Of a DNA stretch of 44,772 nucleotides, positions 15,020 through 23,674 are shown piece after piece (position 1 is the first letter of the stretch; each line of letters begins with the position of its first letter). Origin of the DNA: Chloroflexales bacterium (GTDB lineage: Bacteria > Chloroflexota > Chloroflexia > Chloroflexales > Chloroflexaceae); NCBI GenBank assembly GCA_022360155.1, contig JAKSDJ010000019.1, positions 1 through 44,772 of the forward strand, written 5' to 3'. A program made the translations under genes and the position numbers. The notes under the pieces are model-generated. The model was given only the letters and a program-made list of their open reading frames with translations, made no database searches and had not been told where the DNA came from.

Positions 15020-15547
15020 ATGACTGCAGTAGCTATTCGTCCTGTTACTACTGACGACGCCGATTGGATCAAGCAGTTTACCGCCGAGTATTGGGGCGAT
15101 ACCGTAGTTGTCTCCCGCGGTGTCATCCGCGACCCCCAGCAACTGCCAGGTTTTGTGGCAACCCAGGGTGATGAGCGGATCGGGCTGGCGTCCTACCACA
15201 GTGTCGCAGCAGATTGCGAGCTTGTAACCCTGGCAAGTATCCGACCGGGCGCGGGGGTCGGCACAGCGTTGATAGATGCCGTCAAAGCCCGTGCCAGTCA
15301 GGCAGGATGCCGGCGCCTCTGGTTAATCACGACCAACGATAACCTCAACGCGCTGCGTTTCTATCAAAAACGCGGCTTCGTGTTGGTTGCCGTCCATCGC
15401 GACGCGGTCACCCGTGCGCGGCAACTGAAGCCGGCCATTCCGTTGATCGGCGCCGATGGCATTCCGCTGCGCGACGAAATCGAGTTGGAACTATTGCTGG
15501 AACATCACAACGAGGATATTGCATCAGCAGGAGAGCAGCATATATGA
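15020..15547 (+). CDS. GNAT-family N-acetyltransferase
   Basis: The 175-residue GNAT enzyme has the acetyl-CoA pyrophosphate-binding loop as RPGAGVGTALIDA, followed by a beta-4/alpha-4 region (GCRRLWLITTNDNLNALRFYQKRGF) in the standard order. It ends with IPLRDEIELEL, a tail seen in a common small-molecule GNAT group. I chose the ATG at 15020, after AGGGGAACG, over a GTG at 14999. Its stop overlaps the ATG of the next gene (ATGA), so the two should be translated together. A joint role in modifying an amine or amino acid with the glutamine synthetase-like enzyme is possible but inferred. Confidence 0.85.
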   Translation: MTAVAIRPVTTDDADWIKQFTAEYWGDTVVVSRGVIRDPQQLPGFVATQGDERIGLASYHSVAADCELVTLASIRPGAGVGTALIDAVKARASQAGCRRLWLITTNDNLNALRFYQKRGFVLVAVHRDAVTRARQLKPAIPLIGADGIPLRDEIELELLLEHHNEDIASAGEQHI

Positions 15548-16893
15548 AAACCCAAGCGATCCTCAAGGCTTGCGGTGAAGCTGGGGTGCGCCTGGCCCGT
15601 TTTTTCTATTGCGATAATGGCGGCGTGATCCGGGGCAAGACGACTGCGATGCCCGGATTGCCCGATCGTTTGAGCGATGGGATTGGCCTGACCGTGGCGA
15701 TGATGGCAATGAACAGCCTTGACCAGTTGCAATCGGTCGAAGGCATGGGGCCAGTTGGCGAGATCCGGCTTGTACCCGACCTTGACAGCTTCATCATTCT
15801 GCCGTATGCACCATACAGTGCAGCGCTCTACTGCGACATGGTCACCGGGAATCGGACGCCGTGGGAGGCGTGTCCGCGGACCTTCCTCAAGCGCATGCGC
15901 GAGCGGGCTGCTGCGCGGGGTGTTCATCTCCAGGCTGCCTTCGAGGTCGAGTTTTCGCTTGCGCAGCGTCAAGCCGATGGAAGCTTCACACCCTTTGACG
16001 AGACGCTCTGCTTCTCGTCCATCGCGATGGCTATGGCGACGCAGTACGTGGACGACCTGACCGCCGCTCTGGAGGCCCAGGATCTGACCGTCGAGCAGTA
16101 CTACCCCGAACTGGCCCACGGCCAACACGAGATCTCGATCCGCCATGCTGAAGCGCTGACCGCCGCCGACAACCAACTCAAGCTGCGCGAGACCCTGCGC
16201 AGCGTCGCCTGGCAACATAACCTGTACGCCTCGCTCGCCCCCAAACCCTGGCCCAACGCAGCGGGCAATGGCGCGCATATCCACTTTAGCCTTTGGGACA
16301 AGAACAACGCCAACCTGTTCTACGACGCTGCAACGCCCGATTACTTCTCGTTGCAAGGGCGGCAGTTTCTGGCCGGCGTGCTAGCCCACCTGCCTGCGCT
16401 GGTCGCCCTGACCTGCCCCAGCGTCAACTCTTACCGCCGCCTGCAACCGCAAAGCTGGAGCAGCGCCTTCGCCGTCTATGGTCACGACAATCGCGAGGCG
16501 GCGCTGCGCATCACGTCGCCGTTCTGGAGTGATGTGTCGGGTTCGGTGAACCTGGAGCTGAAAGCCGCCGATTCGAGTTGCAACCCCTACCTGGCGCTCG
16601 GTGGGCTGCTGGCAGCCGGGCTCGATGGACTGGAGCGTCAACTCGACCCCGGCAATGCGATCGCAATCGATCCCGCCAGCCTGAGCGAGGCAGAACGCCA
16701 AACACTCGGCATCAACCGCCTGCCGACCAGCCTCGATGAGGCGATCGCCGCGTTGGAAGCCGACACGCTGTTGATGGAGGCGCTTGGTCCGCTACTCGCC
16801 CGTTCGTTCATCGCGGTGCGCCGCTCCGAGGCGAATGCCTACCGTGGCCAGGGCACAGACTTTGAGGTTGCGGGGCATTTTTATAAATATTGA
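15544..16893 (+). CDS. Glutamine synthetase family ligase
   Basis: The 449-residue enzyme belongs to the glutamine synthetase family, which joins ammonia or an amine to the gamma-carboxyl of glutamate with ATP. Visible blocks: FEVEFSL (metal-binding Glu), NGAHIHFSLW (His of the active site), NSYRRLQP and EAALRI (substrate and ATP contacts) and ELKAADSSCNPYLAL. The family's N-terminal beta-grasp domain covers residues 15-105. It is close to the length of GSI but lacks the usual GSI adenylylation context, and the sequence resembles gamma-glutamyl-amine synthetases at least as much as GlnA. It overlaps the upstream GNAT gene by four bases. Confidence 0.85.
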   Translation: MKTQAILKACGEAGVRLARFFYCDNGGVIRGKTTAMPGLPDRLSDGIGLTVAMMAMNSLDQLQSVEGMGPVGEIRLVPDLDSFIILPYAPYSAALYCDMVTGNRTPWEACPRTFLKRMRERAAARGVHLQAAFEVEFSLAQRQADGSFTPFDETLCFSSIAMAMATQYVDDLTAALEAQDLTVEQYYPELAHGQHEISIRHAEALTAADNQLKLRETLRSVAWQHNLYASLAPKPWPNAAGNGAHIHFSLWDKNNANLFYDAATPDYFSLQGRQFLAGVLAHLPALVALTCPSVNSYRRLQPQSWSSAFAVYGHDNREAALRITSPFWSDVSGSVNLELKAADSSCNPYLALGGLLAAGLDGLERQLDPGNAIAIDPASLSEAERQTLGINRLPTSLDEAIAALEADTLLMEALGPLLARSFIAVRRSEANAYRGQGTDFEVAGHFYKY

Positions 16894-17020
16894 GCCGCTC
16901 CAATAGTACGGATGCGCGCTATTTGTTTACCTATTGCGCTAGACCAAGCATCCGCTTGATCTACGATGCTGCATGCCAAAAATGGCAGGCGGCTTGGCCG
17001 ACAGGGGATTGTTAGGCGAC

Positions 17021-17692
17021 TCATTGTGTGCCGCTTACCATTCTAGTTGCGTCGCAGCCTATAGATTGTTGTTGTATATAGCCCAGCAAGACTTGCACAA
17101 CCTCATCAACACACGCTTCTGGTGTTAGCTTGTGGGGCGGATGCAGGACAAGTTGATGGGTCAGGTGCTCCGCGACTTGCACAATCACATAGGCGACGAG
17201 ACTGCGCCGGCTCGCATCGACAGCACTGTAGCTCGCTAGGATCTGCTGCACTTCCTCCACAAGCATGCGCTCCACCGCCATCTGCGCCTGCTGGACTTCG
17301 AGCGGTGGAACAACTTCTTCCGACAACAGTCGATGCACTTGTGGATTAGCGGCGTGCAGATCGATAAACCCTTTCACCACCAAACGCAGAGTCTCTGCCA
17401 GCGAAAGCGTCATTTCTCGCGTTTGTGCAAACGCCTGTGTCGCTAGCGTGTGACACTCGGCAATATGCTGCTCTGCCAACGCAACCAAGATCGCATCCTT
17501 ATTCGGAAAATATTGATAGAGCGATCCGACTGCCACTCCCGCGCGTTCTGCAATACGAGCCGTGGTCCCCGCTGCGTATCCATATTGCTCAAAAACCTGA
17601 ATAGCAGCTTCAAGGATAGAATCCACTGTCAAGCGAGAACGTTCCTGAATGGGGTTCTTCCGCGGACTTTTCCATATATTGGTTTTACGCAT
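17021..17692 (-). CDS. TetR/AcrR-family transcriptional regulator
   Basis: The 223-residue protein has a TetR N-terminal DNA-binding domain at residues 18-65: RSRLTVDSILEAAIQVFEQYGYAAGTTARIAERAGVAVGSLYQYFPNKDAIL holds the helix-turn-helix and the GSLYQYF signature. The C-terminal ligand domain has a helical make-up with no clear ligand. It is transcribed away from the alpha/beta hydrolase at 17793, so it probably represses that gene and itself. A TATAAT (-10 type) on the minus strand lies at 17737-17742, 45 bases before its ATG. Confidence 0.92.
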   Translation of the reverse strand: MRKTNIWKSPRKNPIQERSRLTVDSILEAAIQVFEQYGYAAGTTARIAERAGVAVGSLYQYFPNKDAILVALAEQHIAECHTLATQAFAQTREMTLSLAETLRLVVKGFIDLHAANPQVHRLLSEEVVPPLEVQQAQMAVERMLVEEVQQILASYSAVDASRRSLVAYVIVQVAEHLTHQLVLHPPHKLTPEACVDEVVQVLLGYIQQQSIGCDATRMVSGTQ

Positions 17693-17736
17693 CGTGCTGC
17701 CCTAAATGCGACTAGACAACCTGACGAATCATTCAT

Positions 17737-17742
17737 ATTATA
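17737..17742 (-). promoter_or_regulatory. Consensus -10 box upstream of the TetR gene
   Basis: TATAAT on the minus strand in the 100-base intergenic region of the divergent TetR/hydrolase pair. No clear -35 hexamer sits 16-18 bases before it. The region also has a weak CGTG...CACG dyad at 17745-17762 that could be a TetR operator. Confidence 0.35.
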
Positions 17743-17792
17743 CCTCGTGCAACAGTAAACACGTTTGTCATAGATGAAATGGAGAATAATGT

Positions 17793-18752
17793 ATGCAAGC
17801 GACATCGCCCGTATCAGTTTCGAATATCCCATATTGGCGACACTATTACGATCCTGCTGTTATTCAGCGTACCGAACAGCTTCTTCAAGAGCACAACATT
17901 CTCTCGACCGGCGTCAACTTGTACATGAATGTGTACGAGCGCCCGGAAAAAGATGCACCTGTGTTTGTGTTCAATCATGGCGGCGGCGGCTACTCCGGCA
18001 TCTTCATCACACTCGCGCTCGCCTTCTATGACCGCGGTTATACCGTCGTTATCGCTGACATGCAAGGGCACGGGCGTACCGGCGTCGGTGATATGAAGGG
18101 TGATTTCACGATTGATGGCATGGCGCAGAACGTTGTAGATGTCGTGGCTTGGGCGCGCCGTCGTTATAGCGGCAATATTTTCATGGGGAGCGGCAGCATC
18201 GGTTCGGGCATTACCTACAACGCTATCGCCTTGGGCGCTGCTGTCAATGCTGTGGTTACGCTGCAATTGTATGCGTTCGATGATCCACGCACTGCTCTCT
18301 TGCTGTCGAAGTTTGCAGCTCTCGTGAGGATACCCGGTTTGGCGTGGGCGTTCAAGGCATTCTCCCGCCCGCTTGCGCAACGCTTCCCCAAGCTGCGTCT
18401 TCCGTATTTACCGCTTGCGCATTGGGAACACATGCTCGATGAGCGGGACAGGGCTCATGGTTTCGTCGACAAGTGGAAACACGATCCCTACACCCCGCGC
18501 ACGATCACGCTCAAGGCGTTTGCAAGCCTCCAGTATTCACCACCACGTATATCGTTAGCACGTAACCAGACGCCATGGTTGGTGATCAACACGATGCGCG
18601 ATAAGATGGCGCCGCCGCACGTCACTAAAGATACATACGCTCGGCTAGGCGGTCCGAAAAAATACGTTGAGATAGACTGGGGCCACTTCTCGCACCAAGC
18701 TGCGTTCATGGACGAGTTCGTGACCCTCGCCGACGCATGGTTCAAGCAATAG
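17793..18752 (+). CDS. Alpha/beta hydrolase
   Basis: The 319-residue serine hydrolase has the oxyanion region VFNHGGGGYSG near residue 60, a nucleophile elbow MGSGSIGSG (S135; the motif is SxSxG rather than the usual GxSxG), an acidic residue in NTMRDKMAPP and a His in WGHFSHQ. This is the layout of monoacylglycerol lipase-type hydrolases (Hydrolase_4). TGGAGA lies 5-8 bases before the ATG. It is divergent from a TetR regulator and probably under its control; the natural ester substrate is unknown. Confidence 0.85.
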   Translation: MQATSPVSVSNIPYWRHYYDPAVIQRTEQLLQEHNILSTGVNLYMNVYERPEKDAPVFVFNHGGGGYSGIFITLALAFYDRGYTVVIADMQGHGRTGVGDMKGDFTIDGMAQNVVDVVAWARRRYSGNIFMGSGSIGSGITYNAIALGAAVNAVVTLQLYAFDDPRTALLLSKFAALVRIPGLAWAFKAFSRPLAQRFPKLRLPYLPLAHWEHMLDERDRAHGFVDKWKHDPYTPRTITLKAFASLQYSPPRISLARNQTPWLVINTMRDKMAPPHVTKDTYARLGGPKKYVEIDWGHFSHQAAFMDEFVTLADAWFKQ

Positions 18753-18816
18753 GGTTAGCAAACTTTCGCAAGATCAGGTATAGTGATGGCCATTCCCAGG
18801 GAGAGAGGAGGTTGTG

Positions 18817-19044
18817 ATGAGTGACACGATGATTGCTATTGAGTTTCAGGCGCAAGTAAAGGATGGCGCCATCGAAGCGCCGGAGCAATACCGTGAGCAA
18901 GTAGCAGGCACAGTACGAGTCATCATTTTACGCGCTGAACCGTGGAAAAAGAGCAAAATCATTGAACGGCTGTTACAACATCCTATTCAAGATCCTGCCT
19001 TCCGACCCTTAATCTGCGACGAAATATATAATCGGCAGAGGTAG
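18817..19044 (+). CDS. Small antitoxin-like protein without a partner toxin
   Basis: The 75-residue product begins with IAIEFQAQVKDGAIEAPEQY, followed by VRVIIL, which resembles small antitoxin-like proteins common in cyanobacteria and Chloroflexota that precede PIN or RelE-type toxins. GGAGG lies 7 bases before the ATG. No toxin frame follows; the next gene is a GNAT enzyme 92 bases downstream. It may be an orphan antitoxin or have another function. The family link is by eye only. Confidence 0.55.
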   Translation: MSDTMIAIEFQAQVKDGAIEAPEQYREQVAGTVRVIILRAEPWKKSKIIERLLQHPIQDPAFRPLICDEIYNRQR

Positions 19045-19136
19045 CGCTTTGGTTGCCGCATCGAACAAAGGCTTCAGATTGTCAACCCTTTTAAGTAAAG
19101 CGCCGCTTCTTAATGCTATAAGCCAATGACAAGCTC

Positions 19137-19634
19137 ATGACAACCACCGCCATCATCTCCTCGGAGTGTTTAGACCTCATTCCAATGACTCCGGCTTTTT
19201 TGGAAGCGGCGCTGCGGAGTGAATCCAGATGTGCTGAAGCCATCCTTGGTCTCTCCATCCCATCCGAGTGGTTCCAAGAACAAACACTGATGCAACTGCG
19301 CCTGGAAGAACTCCACGCAAACCTCGCCCTGCAACCCTGGCTCCTGCGGGCCATCGGACTGCGCAGCCGGCGCCTGATGCTTGGCTATATCGGCTTCCAT
19401 ATACAGCCTGGACCGGCATATCTGCACGACCTGGCGCCCGGCGGGTTCGAATACGGATATACGATCTTCGCGTCTTTTCGGCGGCAGGGATACGCGCGCG
19501 AAGCGTGCGTATCCCTGATGAAATGGGCGGTCCAGGAGCATGGGGTGACCCGGTTTGTGGTCTCGATTCGCCCGGATAATATTCCCTCGCGGCGTTTGGC
19601 CGATAGCTTTGGCTTCAAACGGATCGCATACTGA
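19137..19634 (+). CDS. GNAT-family acetyltransferase with frameshifted C-terminus
   Basis: The 165-residue frame has the RimJ/RimL-like GNAT pattern: GYIGFH, GGFEYGYTIFASFRRQGYAREA (acetyl-CoA loop) and IRPDNIPSRRLADSFGFKRIA. The frame stops at TGA (19632). In the +1 frame the next 17 codons read DEEDGLEDIYQLCYSDE and stop at 19686; this is how such proteins normally end after GFxxI, so one extra base (or two missing) near 19625-19634 breaks the gene. The catalytic core is intact, so activity may remain. An inverted repeat GGGCTCG/CGAGCCC (19645-19651 and 19687-19693) followed by GTTTTC may be its terminator. Confidence 0.8.
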   Translation: MTTTAIISSECLDLIPMTPAFLEAALRSESRCAEAILGLSIPSEWFQEQTLMQLRLEELHANLALQPWLLRAIGLRSRRLMLGYIGFHIQPGPAYLHDLAPGGFEYGYTIFASFRRQGYAREACVSLMKWAVQEHGVTRFVVSIRPDNIPSRRLADSFGFKRIAY

Positions 19635-19781
19635 TGAAGAGGATGGGCTCGAAGATATTTACCAGTTATGCTACTCAGACGAATGACGAGCCCGTTTTCA
19701 GGCTGCGCGCTATGATTGGGCTGACAGAGCTGTTGTCTAACAAGCGGTTATGGCTGCTATCACTAAGGAAAAAAACTGTCT

Positions 19782-20744
19782 ATGGAAACCCTGTTGCTCC
19801 GTCGCTCTGATGTGATTCAATTGCTGGATGTTGCTGCGGTTATTCCTCTGTTACGTGAAGCGTTCTGTGCTTATTCGCATGAGCGCACTATCGCCGCACA
19901 GCGTGCCCGTTACCCACTGTCAAGCCTCGGTACGGTTATGGTTTTAGCGCCAGGGTTGAATGCCCGTATCCCTGCCTATACGGTCAAAGTCCACGCCAAA
20001 TTCCCCGATCAACAACCTGCTATTCGTGGAGTATTGCAGCTCTACGATCTGCAAACTGGTCAATTACTCGCGGTGATGGACTCGACCTATATCACAGCCG
20101 TCCGAACGGGGATTGCTGGCGCACTGGCTGCGCATGAGCTAGCGCGTTCTGACGCAACGACTATCGCGGTGGTTGGCGCGGGAGCACAAGGCAGACATCT
20201 CCTACAGTCACTGGCTCGCATGCGGCAAGTCAAGCGCGTGCAGGTTTTTGACACGAACACAAAGACGGCAGAGATCTATGCCCATGAACTGAGCGCTGCT
20301 TTGCGGTTGCCAATCGCAGTAGCTCCATCAATTGCTGTGGCGGTTGCGCACGCCGATATCATTTTCACCGCGACCTGGTCACGTCAACCGTTTCTCTTCC
20401 CAGAGATGGTCAGTCCTGGGGCGCACATAAGTACGATTGGCCCAGACGAACCAGGAAAATGCGAATTGGATGCCACACTCATTCGACAGAGTCTTTTTGT
20501 CTGTGATGATCGCGAATTGGCAGTAACAATGGGGGCGATTGGCGGCGCTAGCTTGTCTTCTGAAGCCATCGCGGCAGAATTAGGTGATATACTCAACGCA
20601 GCGCACCCCGGGCGAACCAGCCCGGAGCAACTGACCGTGTATGGCGGTGTTGGAGTCGCCTTTCAAGACTTGGTTGCGGCGTGGCACGTGTACCAGCAAG
20701 CGCAGCACCATCAAATTGGAACATCTATCGACTTTCTTTACTAA
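19782..20744 (+). CDS. Ornithine cyclodeaminase / mu-crystallin family enzyme
   Basis: The 320-residue protein has the family's N-terminal substrate domain (YPLSSLGTVMVL, YTVKVHAKFPDQQP) and an NAD(P)-binding Rossmann domain with VVGAGAQGRHLL and VFDTN. The Lys in VKVHAKF and the Asp in IGPDEPGKCELD are in the expected places. Family members convert ornithine to proline, or reduce imines or oxidise amino acids, so the exact substrate is open. It begins a run of two amino-acid genes on the same strand, 216 bases before a PLP-dependent dehydratase. AAGGAAA lies upstream of the ATG. Confidence 0.88.
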   Translation: METLLLRRSDVIQLLDVAAVIPLLREAFCAYSHERTIAAQRARYPLSSLGTVMVLAPGLNARIPAYTVKVHAKFPDQQPAIRGVLQLYDLQTGQLLAVMDSTYITAVRTGIAGALAAHELARSDATTIAVVGAGAQGRHLLQSLARMRQVKRVQVFDTNTKTAEIYAHELSAALRLPIAVAPSIAVAVAHADIIFTATWSRQPFLFPEMVSPGAHISTIGPDEPGKCELDATLIRQSLFVCDDRELAVTMGAIGGASLSSEAIAAELGDILNAAHPGRTSPEQLTVYGGVGVAFQDLVAAWHVYQQAQHHQIGTSIDFLY

Positions 20745-20816
20745 GAAAGAGCGTGTCGCTGCCTGAGCGCCCCTGGTTGCCCGGCAACAATACCGCGCCA
20801 TACAGGAGCGACTCCC

Positions 20817-20837
20817 GCCTAATACGTTCGATTAGGC
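20817..20837. terminator. Hairpin after the cyclodeaminase gene
   Basis: GCCTAAT/ATTAGGC (7 bp, 7-base loop) about 70 bases past the stop, followed by AAACTGC rather than a T run. It is a weak candidate terminator or a regulatory hairpin of the dehydratase leader. Confidence 0.35.
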
Positions 20838-20960
20838 AAACTGCAGTGTTCTTGTGCTGAATGTCTTCGGTGGCTTTTGGAAGCTTGTCGCTGGACAGCA
20901 AACATGTTGTTTGCAAACAATGCCAGCACTGCACCATTACAAGAAAAGGATATTTGTATT

Positions 20961-21902
20961 ATGTTCGAAGACCTCAGCCGTGAGCGCATCAAAGCCGCTT
21001 ACACCCTCATTCGTCCGTATATTCGGCGCACACCGATCATCGATGTCGATGGCGTCGATTTCGGTATCGACACGCCACAACTCTGCCTGAAGCTCGAATT
21101 GCTCCAGCACTCGGGCTCGTTCAAAGCGCGCGGAGCCTTTACCAACCTGCTGATGCGGGATGTGCCGCCCGCGGGTGTTGTGGCTGCGTCGGGCGGCAAC
21201 CATGGGGCAGCGGTGGCCTACGCCGCGATGAAGCTGGGCCAACAGGCTACCATCTTCGTGCCTAGCGTCTCCTCCCCGGCGAAGATACAGCGCATCCGTG
21301 ACTACGGCGCCCGCCTTTTCGTGACCGGCGAGCGCTACGCTGACGCGCTCGCGGCAAGTGAGGACTGGGGCGCTACAGCGGGCGCGTTACCCATCCATGC
21401 CTTCGAACAAGTCGAAACGCTGCTTGGTCAGGGCGCGACCGGCCTAGAGCTAGCCGAACAAGCGCCAGATCTCGATACACTGTTTGTGGCGGTAGGCGGC
21501 GGCGGCTTGATCGGCGGCATCGCCGCGTGGTACCGCGGCCAGGTCAAGATCGTGGGTGTCGAACCTATAGCTGCACCCACGCTGTTCCGTGCGCTCGAAG
21601 CGGGGCAGCCCGTCGACGCCGCGGCGGGCGGCATCGCGGCGGACTCGCTTGCGCCGCGGCGGGTCGGCGAGCGGATGTTCCCCATCGCACAACACTATGT
21701 CGATCACGTCATCCTTGTGACCGACGAGGCGATCCGAGGAGCTCAGATAACCCTCTGGAAGGTTATGCGGCTCGTCGCAGAGCCGGGCGGGGCGGCAGCC
21801 CTGGCAGCATTGTTGTCGGGCCAATACCGGATCAAGCCTGGCGAACGAGTCGGCGTGCTGCTCTGTGGCGGCAACTCGACCGCAGTGGACTTTCAGCGTT
21901 GA
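20961..21902 (+). CDS. Threonine/serine dehydratase-like PLP enzyme
   Basis: The 313-residue protein is a fold-type II PLP enzyme. SGSFKARGA carries the PLP-binding Lys, ASGGNHGAAVAYAA the Asn contact, and VGGGGLIGGIAAW the phosphate-binding glycine loop; LLCGGNS near the end is also conserved. It lacks the C-terminal regulatory ACT domain of biosynthetic IlvA, so it is of the short, catabolic type and might also act as a serine racemase. I chose the ATG at 20961 (MFEDLSRERI, with AAAAGGA 10 bases before), not the upstream start that adds 28 residues. Confidence 0.88.
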   Translation: MFEDLSRERIKAAYTLIRPYIRRTPIIDVDGVDFGIDTPQLCLKLELLQHSGSFKARGAFTNLLMRDVPPAGVVAASGGNHGAAVAYAAMKLGQQATIFVPSVSSPAKIQRIRDYGARLFVTGERYADALAASEDWGATAGALPIHAFEQVETLLGQGATGLELAEQAPDLDTLFVAVGGGGLIGGIAAWYRGQVKIVGVEPIAAPTLFRALEAGQPVDAAAGGIAADSLAPRRVGERMFPIAQHYVDHVILVTDEAIRGAQITLWKVMRLVAEPGGAAALAALLSGQYRIKPGERVGVLLCGGNSTAVDFQR

Positions 21903-21934
21903 GCGTGCATACAGTGTGAAATAACGGGGTCGCT

Positions 21935-22060
21935 ATGTTGATTTAGCAAGGTGTTCAGGTTATCAGCTGGGCGGATATCGAGCAAGAGCAAGACCTCCTT
22001 GACCAATGGTTATTCTGTGCGTCCCAGGACTTGTACTGGCACATCGGCGCATTGGAGTAG
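21935..22060 (+). pseudogene. Possible small ORF remnant with an amber codon
   Basis: ATG TTG ATT is followed by TAG and then 37 sense codons in the same frame: QGVQVISWADIEQEQDLLDQ and onward to a TAG at 22058. The codon choice looks coding and the residues are not low-complexity, but no family is recognised. It may be the tail of a decayed gene or chance. Confidence 0.3.
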
Positions 22061-22120
22061 TAGATTGGTGTAGATTGCGAACATGCGATACGATAGAGTT
22101 GTTGTTATTAGACAGCTAAC

Positions 22121-22462
22121 ATGAACCATCCAAATGCCATGCAACGCATCACAAACACACAGCGCAAATACTTACGCAGCCTGGCGCACCACCTCAGGCC
22201 GGTCGTCCAGATTGGCAAGCAGGGTGTAACTTCTTTTTTGCTGGAAAAGGTCGATCGCGAACTCAACACGCACGAGTTGATCAAGTTGCGATTTCTCGAT
22301 TTCCGCGATCAGAAGCAGGAACTCGCGCAGGCCATCGCCGAAAGCTCCGGGAGCAGTTTGGTCAACCTGGTCGGCAACGTGGCAACGCTCTACCGCGAGA
22401 ATCCCGACCCGGAGAAGCGCAGCATTGTTCTGCCGGCTGACTATATGGACGAAACGCTATAA
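22121..22462 (+). CDS. yhbY: YhbY/CRM-domain RNA-binding protein
   Basis: The 113-residue protein has the single CRM domain of YhbY: LTNTQRKYLRSLAHHLRPVVQIGKQGVT-type text, with GKQG as the GxxG RNA-binding loop, and a C-terminal strand near LVGNVATLYR. YhbY binds pre-50S ribosomal subunits. Two in-frame ATGs (22121 and 22139) are possible and neither has a clear ribosome site. It converges with the PhzF gene, with only 10 bases between the stops. Confidence 0.88.
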   Translation: MNHPNAMQRITNTQRKYLRSLAHHLRPVVQIGKQGVTSFLLEKVDRELNTHELIKLRFLDFRDQKQELAQAIAESSGSSLVNLVGNVATLYRENPDPEKRSIVLPADYMDETL

Positions 22463-22472
22463 CGGCGCGCTG

Positions 22473-23261
22473 CTAAACCAAATGGCCGTGCATTACAGTG
22501 ACGGCTTGCCCGCCCAGGATGACTCGTTCACCAGCCAGTCGCACCCGTACCACGCCGCCGCGTGACGATGCCTGGTAGGCCAGCAGGGCAGACTTGTTTA
22601 GCCGCTGGCTCCAGAAAGGTCCAAGGCAACAGTGCGCCGAGCCGGTCACCGGATCTTCGTCAATGCCCGCGCCGGGAGCGAAGAACCGTGAGACAAAATC
22701 GTATGTTTCGCCCTCGGCGCGGCTGGTCGCCATCAAGCCCCGTATTGACAGCGTGCGCAACAGCGTAAAATCGGGCGATAGCCCGCGTACCTCGGTCTCA
22801 GACGCAAGCTCGACCAGATAGTCGAATTGGTTTTTGCCAACATACACCGGTGATGCTCCCAGGGCGCGGATCAGGTCAGGCGGGGCGTCGGTTGGCGTGT
22901 CAGGTTTGGCCGGGAAGTCGAGTTCGATCCAGTCGTCCCGGCGGGTTGCTGTGAGCAAACCGCTGCGAGTATGAAAGCGGGCCGGTTCATCTGCGGCAAG
23001 ATGCTTCTCTTCCCACAGAACGTGAGCGCTCGCCAAGGTCGCGTGCCCACAGAGATCCACCTCGACTATTGGTGTAAACCAGCGGAGGCTGAACCCATCT
23101 TCCTGACGAAGCAGGAAGGCGGTCTCCGAGAGATTCATTTCCCGCGCTACGTTCTGCATCCACGTTTCGTCGCGGGGTTCCGGCAAAATACAGACAGCTG
23201 CCGGGTTGCCCCGAAACGGCTGTTCAGTAAACGCATCGACCTGGGTAATTGCTTGAGGCAT
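22473..23261 (-). CDS. PhzF-family isomerase/epimerase-like protein
   Basis: The 262-residue protein has the PhzF diaminopimelate-epimerase-like fold. It shows the N-terminal VDAFTEQPFRGNPAAVC block, the catalytic Glu in MNLSETAFL, the RWFTPIVEVDLCGHAT block and the second-half DEDPVTGSAHCC block. PhzF itself isomerises a phenazine precursor, but most members have no known substrate and no phenazine genes are near. GGAAGG lies 9 bases before the ATG. Confidence 0.92.
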   Translation of the reverse strand: MPQAITQVDAFTEQPFRGNPAAVCILPEPRDETWMQNVAREMNLSETAFLLRQEDGFSLRWFTPIVEVDLCGHATLASAHVLWEEKHLAADEPARFHTRSGLLTATRRDDWIELDFPAKPDTPTDAPPDLIRALGASPVYVGKNQFDYLVELASETEVRGLSPDFTLLRTLSIRGLMATSRAEGETYDFVSRFFAPGAGIDEDPVTGSAHCCLGPFWSQRLNKSALLAYQASSRGGVVRVRLAGERVILGGQAVTVMHGHLV

Positions 23262-23340
23262 ACATTCCGCCTTCCTAGATAGGCTGTTTTGCTATCGGTG
23301 TCAAAAGACAAAGCGATCTGCGGCAAGCATCTTGGTCACA

Positions 23341-23369
23341 TGAAGTGTGTTCGACAATGGCGCACTTCA
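23341..23369. other. Hairpin upstream of PhzF gene
   Basis: TGAAGTG/CACTTCA (7 bp) around a 15-base loop, in the 413-base gap between the divergent PhzF and hydrolase genes. Its function is unclear; it could be an operator or a leader structure. Apart from this and the promoter at 23607, nothing else is seen in the gap. Confidence 0.35.
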
Positions 23370-23606
23370 CGCATTATATTCAAGACAAGTAGGTGTTCTT
23401 GATCGTACATGCTGATTATAGCTGAATGATGACGTGTGTGAAGAGACAATCTCGTTGTGTTGGGCTATGTCAAAGCCCATCGCTTGCTTTGTCGCGGCGG
23501 TCAAACCCATGTGCATCGCTTTAGAATAGAGAAAGGCTGCCGGACTCCAGGCGGATCTGCATGTATCTGCGCCCATCGGCGCCATCTGCGTTCTACTGTA
23601 GTCAGG

Positions 23607-23635
23607 TTGCGATCCTCATCAATCTGGGCTATCAT
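23607..23635 (+). promoter_or_regulatory. Likely sigma-70-type promoter of the hydrolase/Lon-like operon
   Basis: TTGCGA (23607-23612), exactly 17 bases, then TATCAT (23630-23635). Transcription would start near 23642, giving a leader of about 33 bases to the ATG at 23675. The TTGCGA hexamer with a 17-base spacer is the same as at korA. Confidence 0.55.
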
Positions 23636-23674
23636 TGATATGCACTCGCACACGATAGGCGCAAGGGGATACAC

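Noticed and set aside
15505-16356. Minus-strand frame of 283 codons, opposite the glutamine synthetase gene
   Set aside because: Antisense to a gene with clear catalytic motifs and overlapping translation signals.
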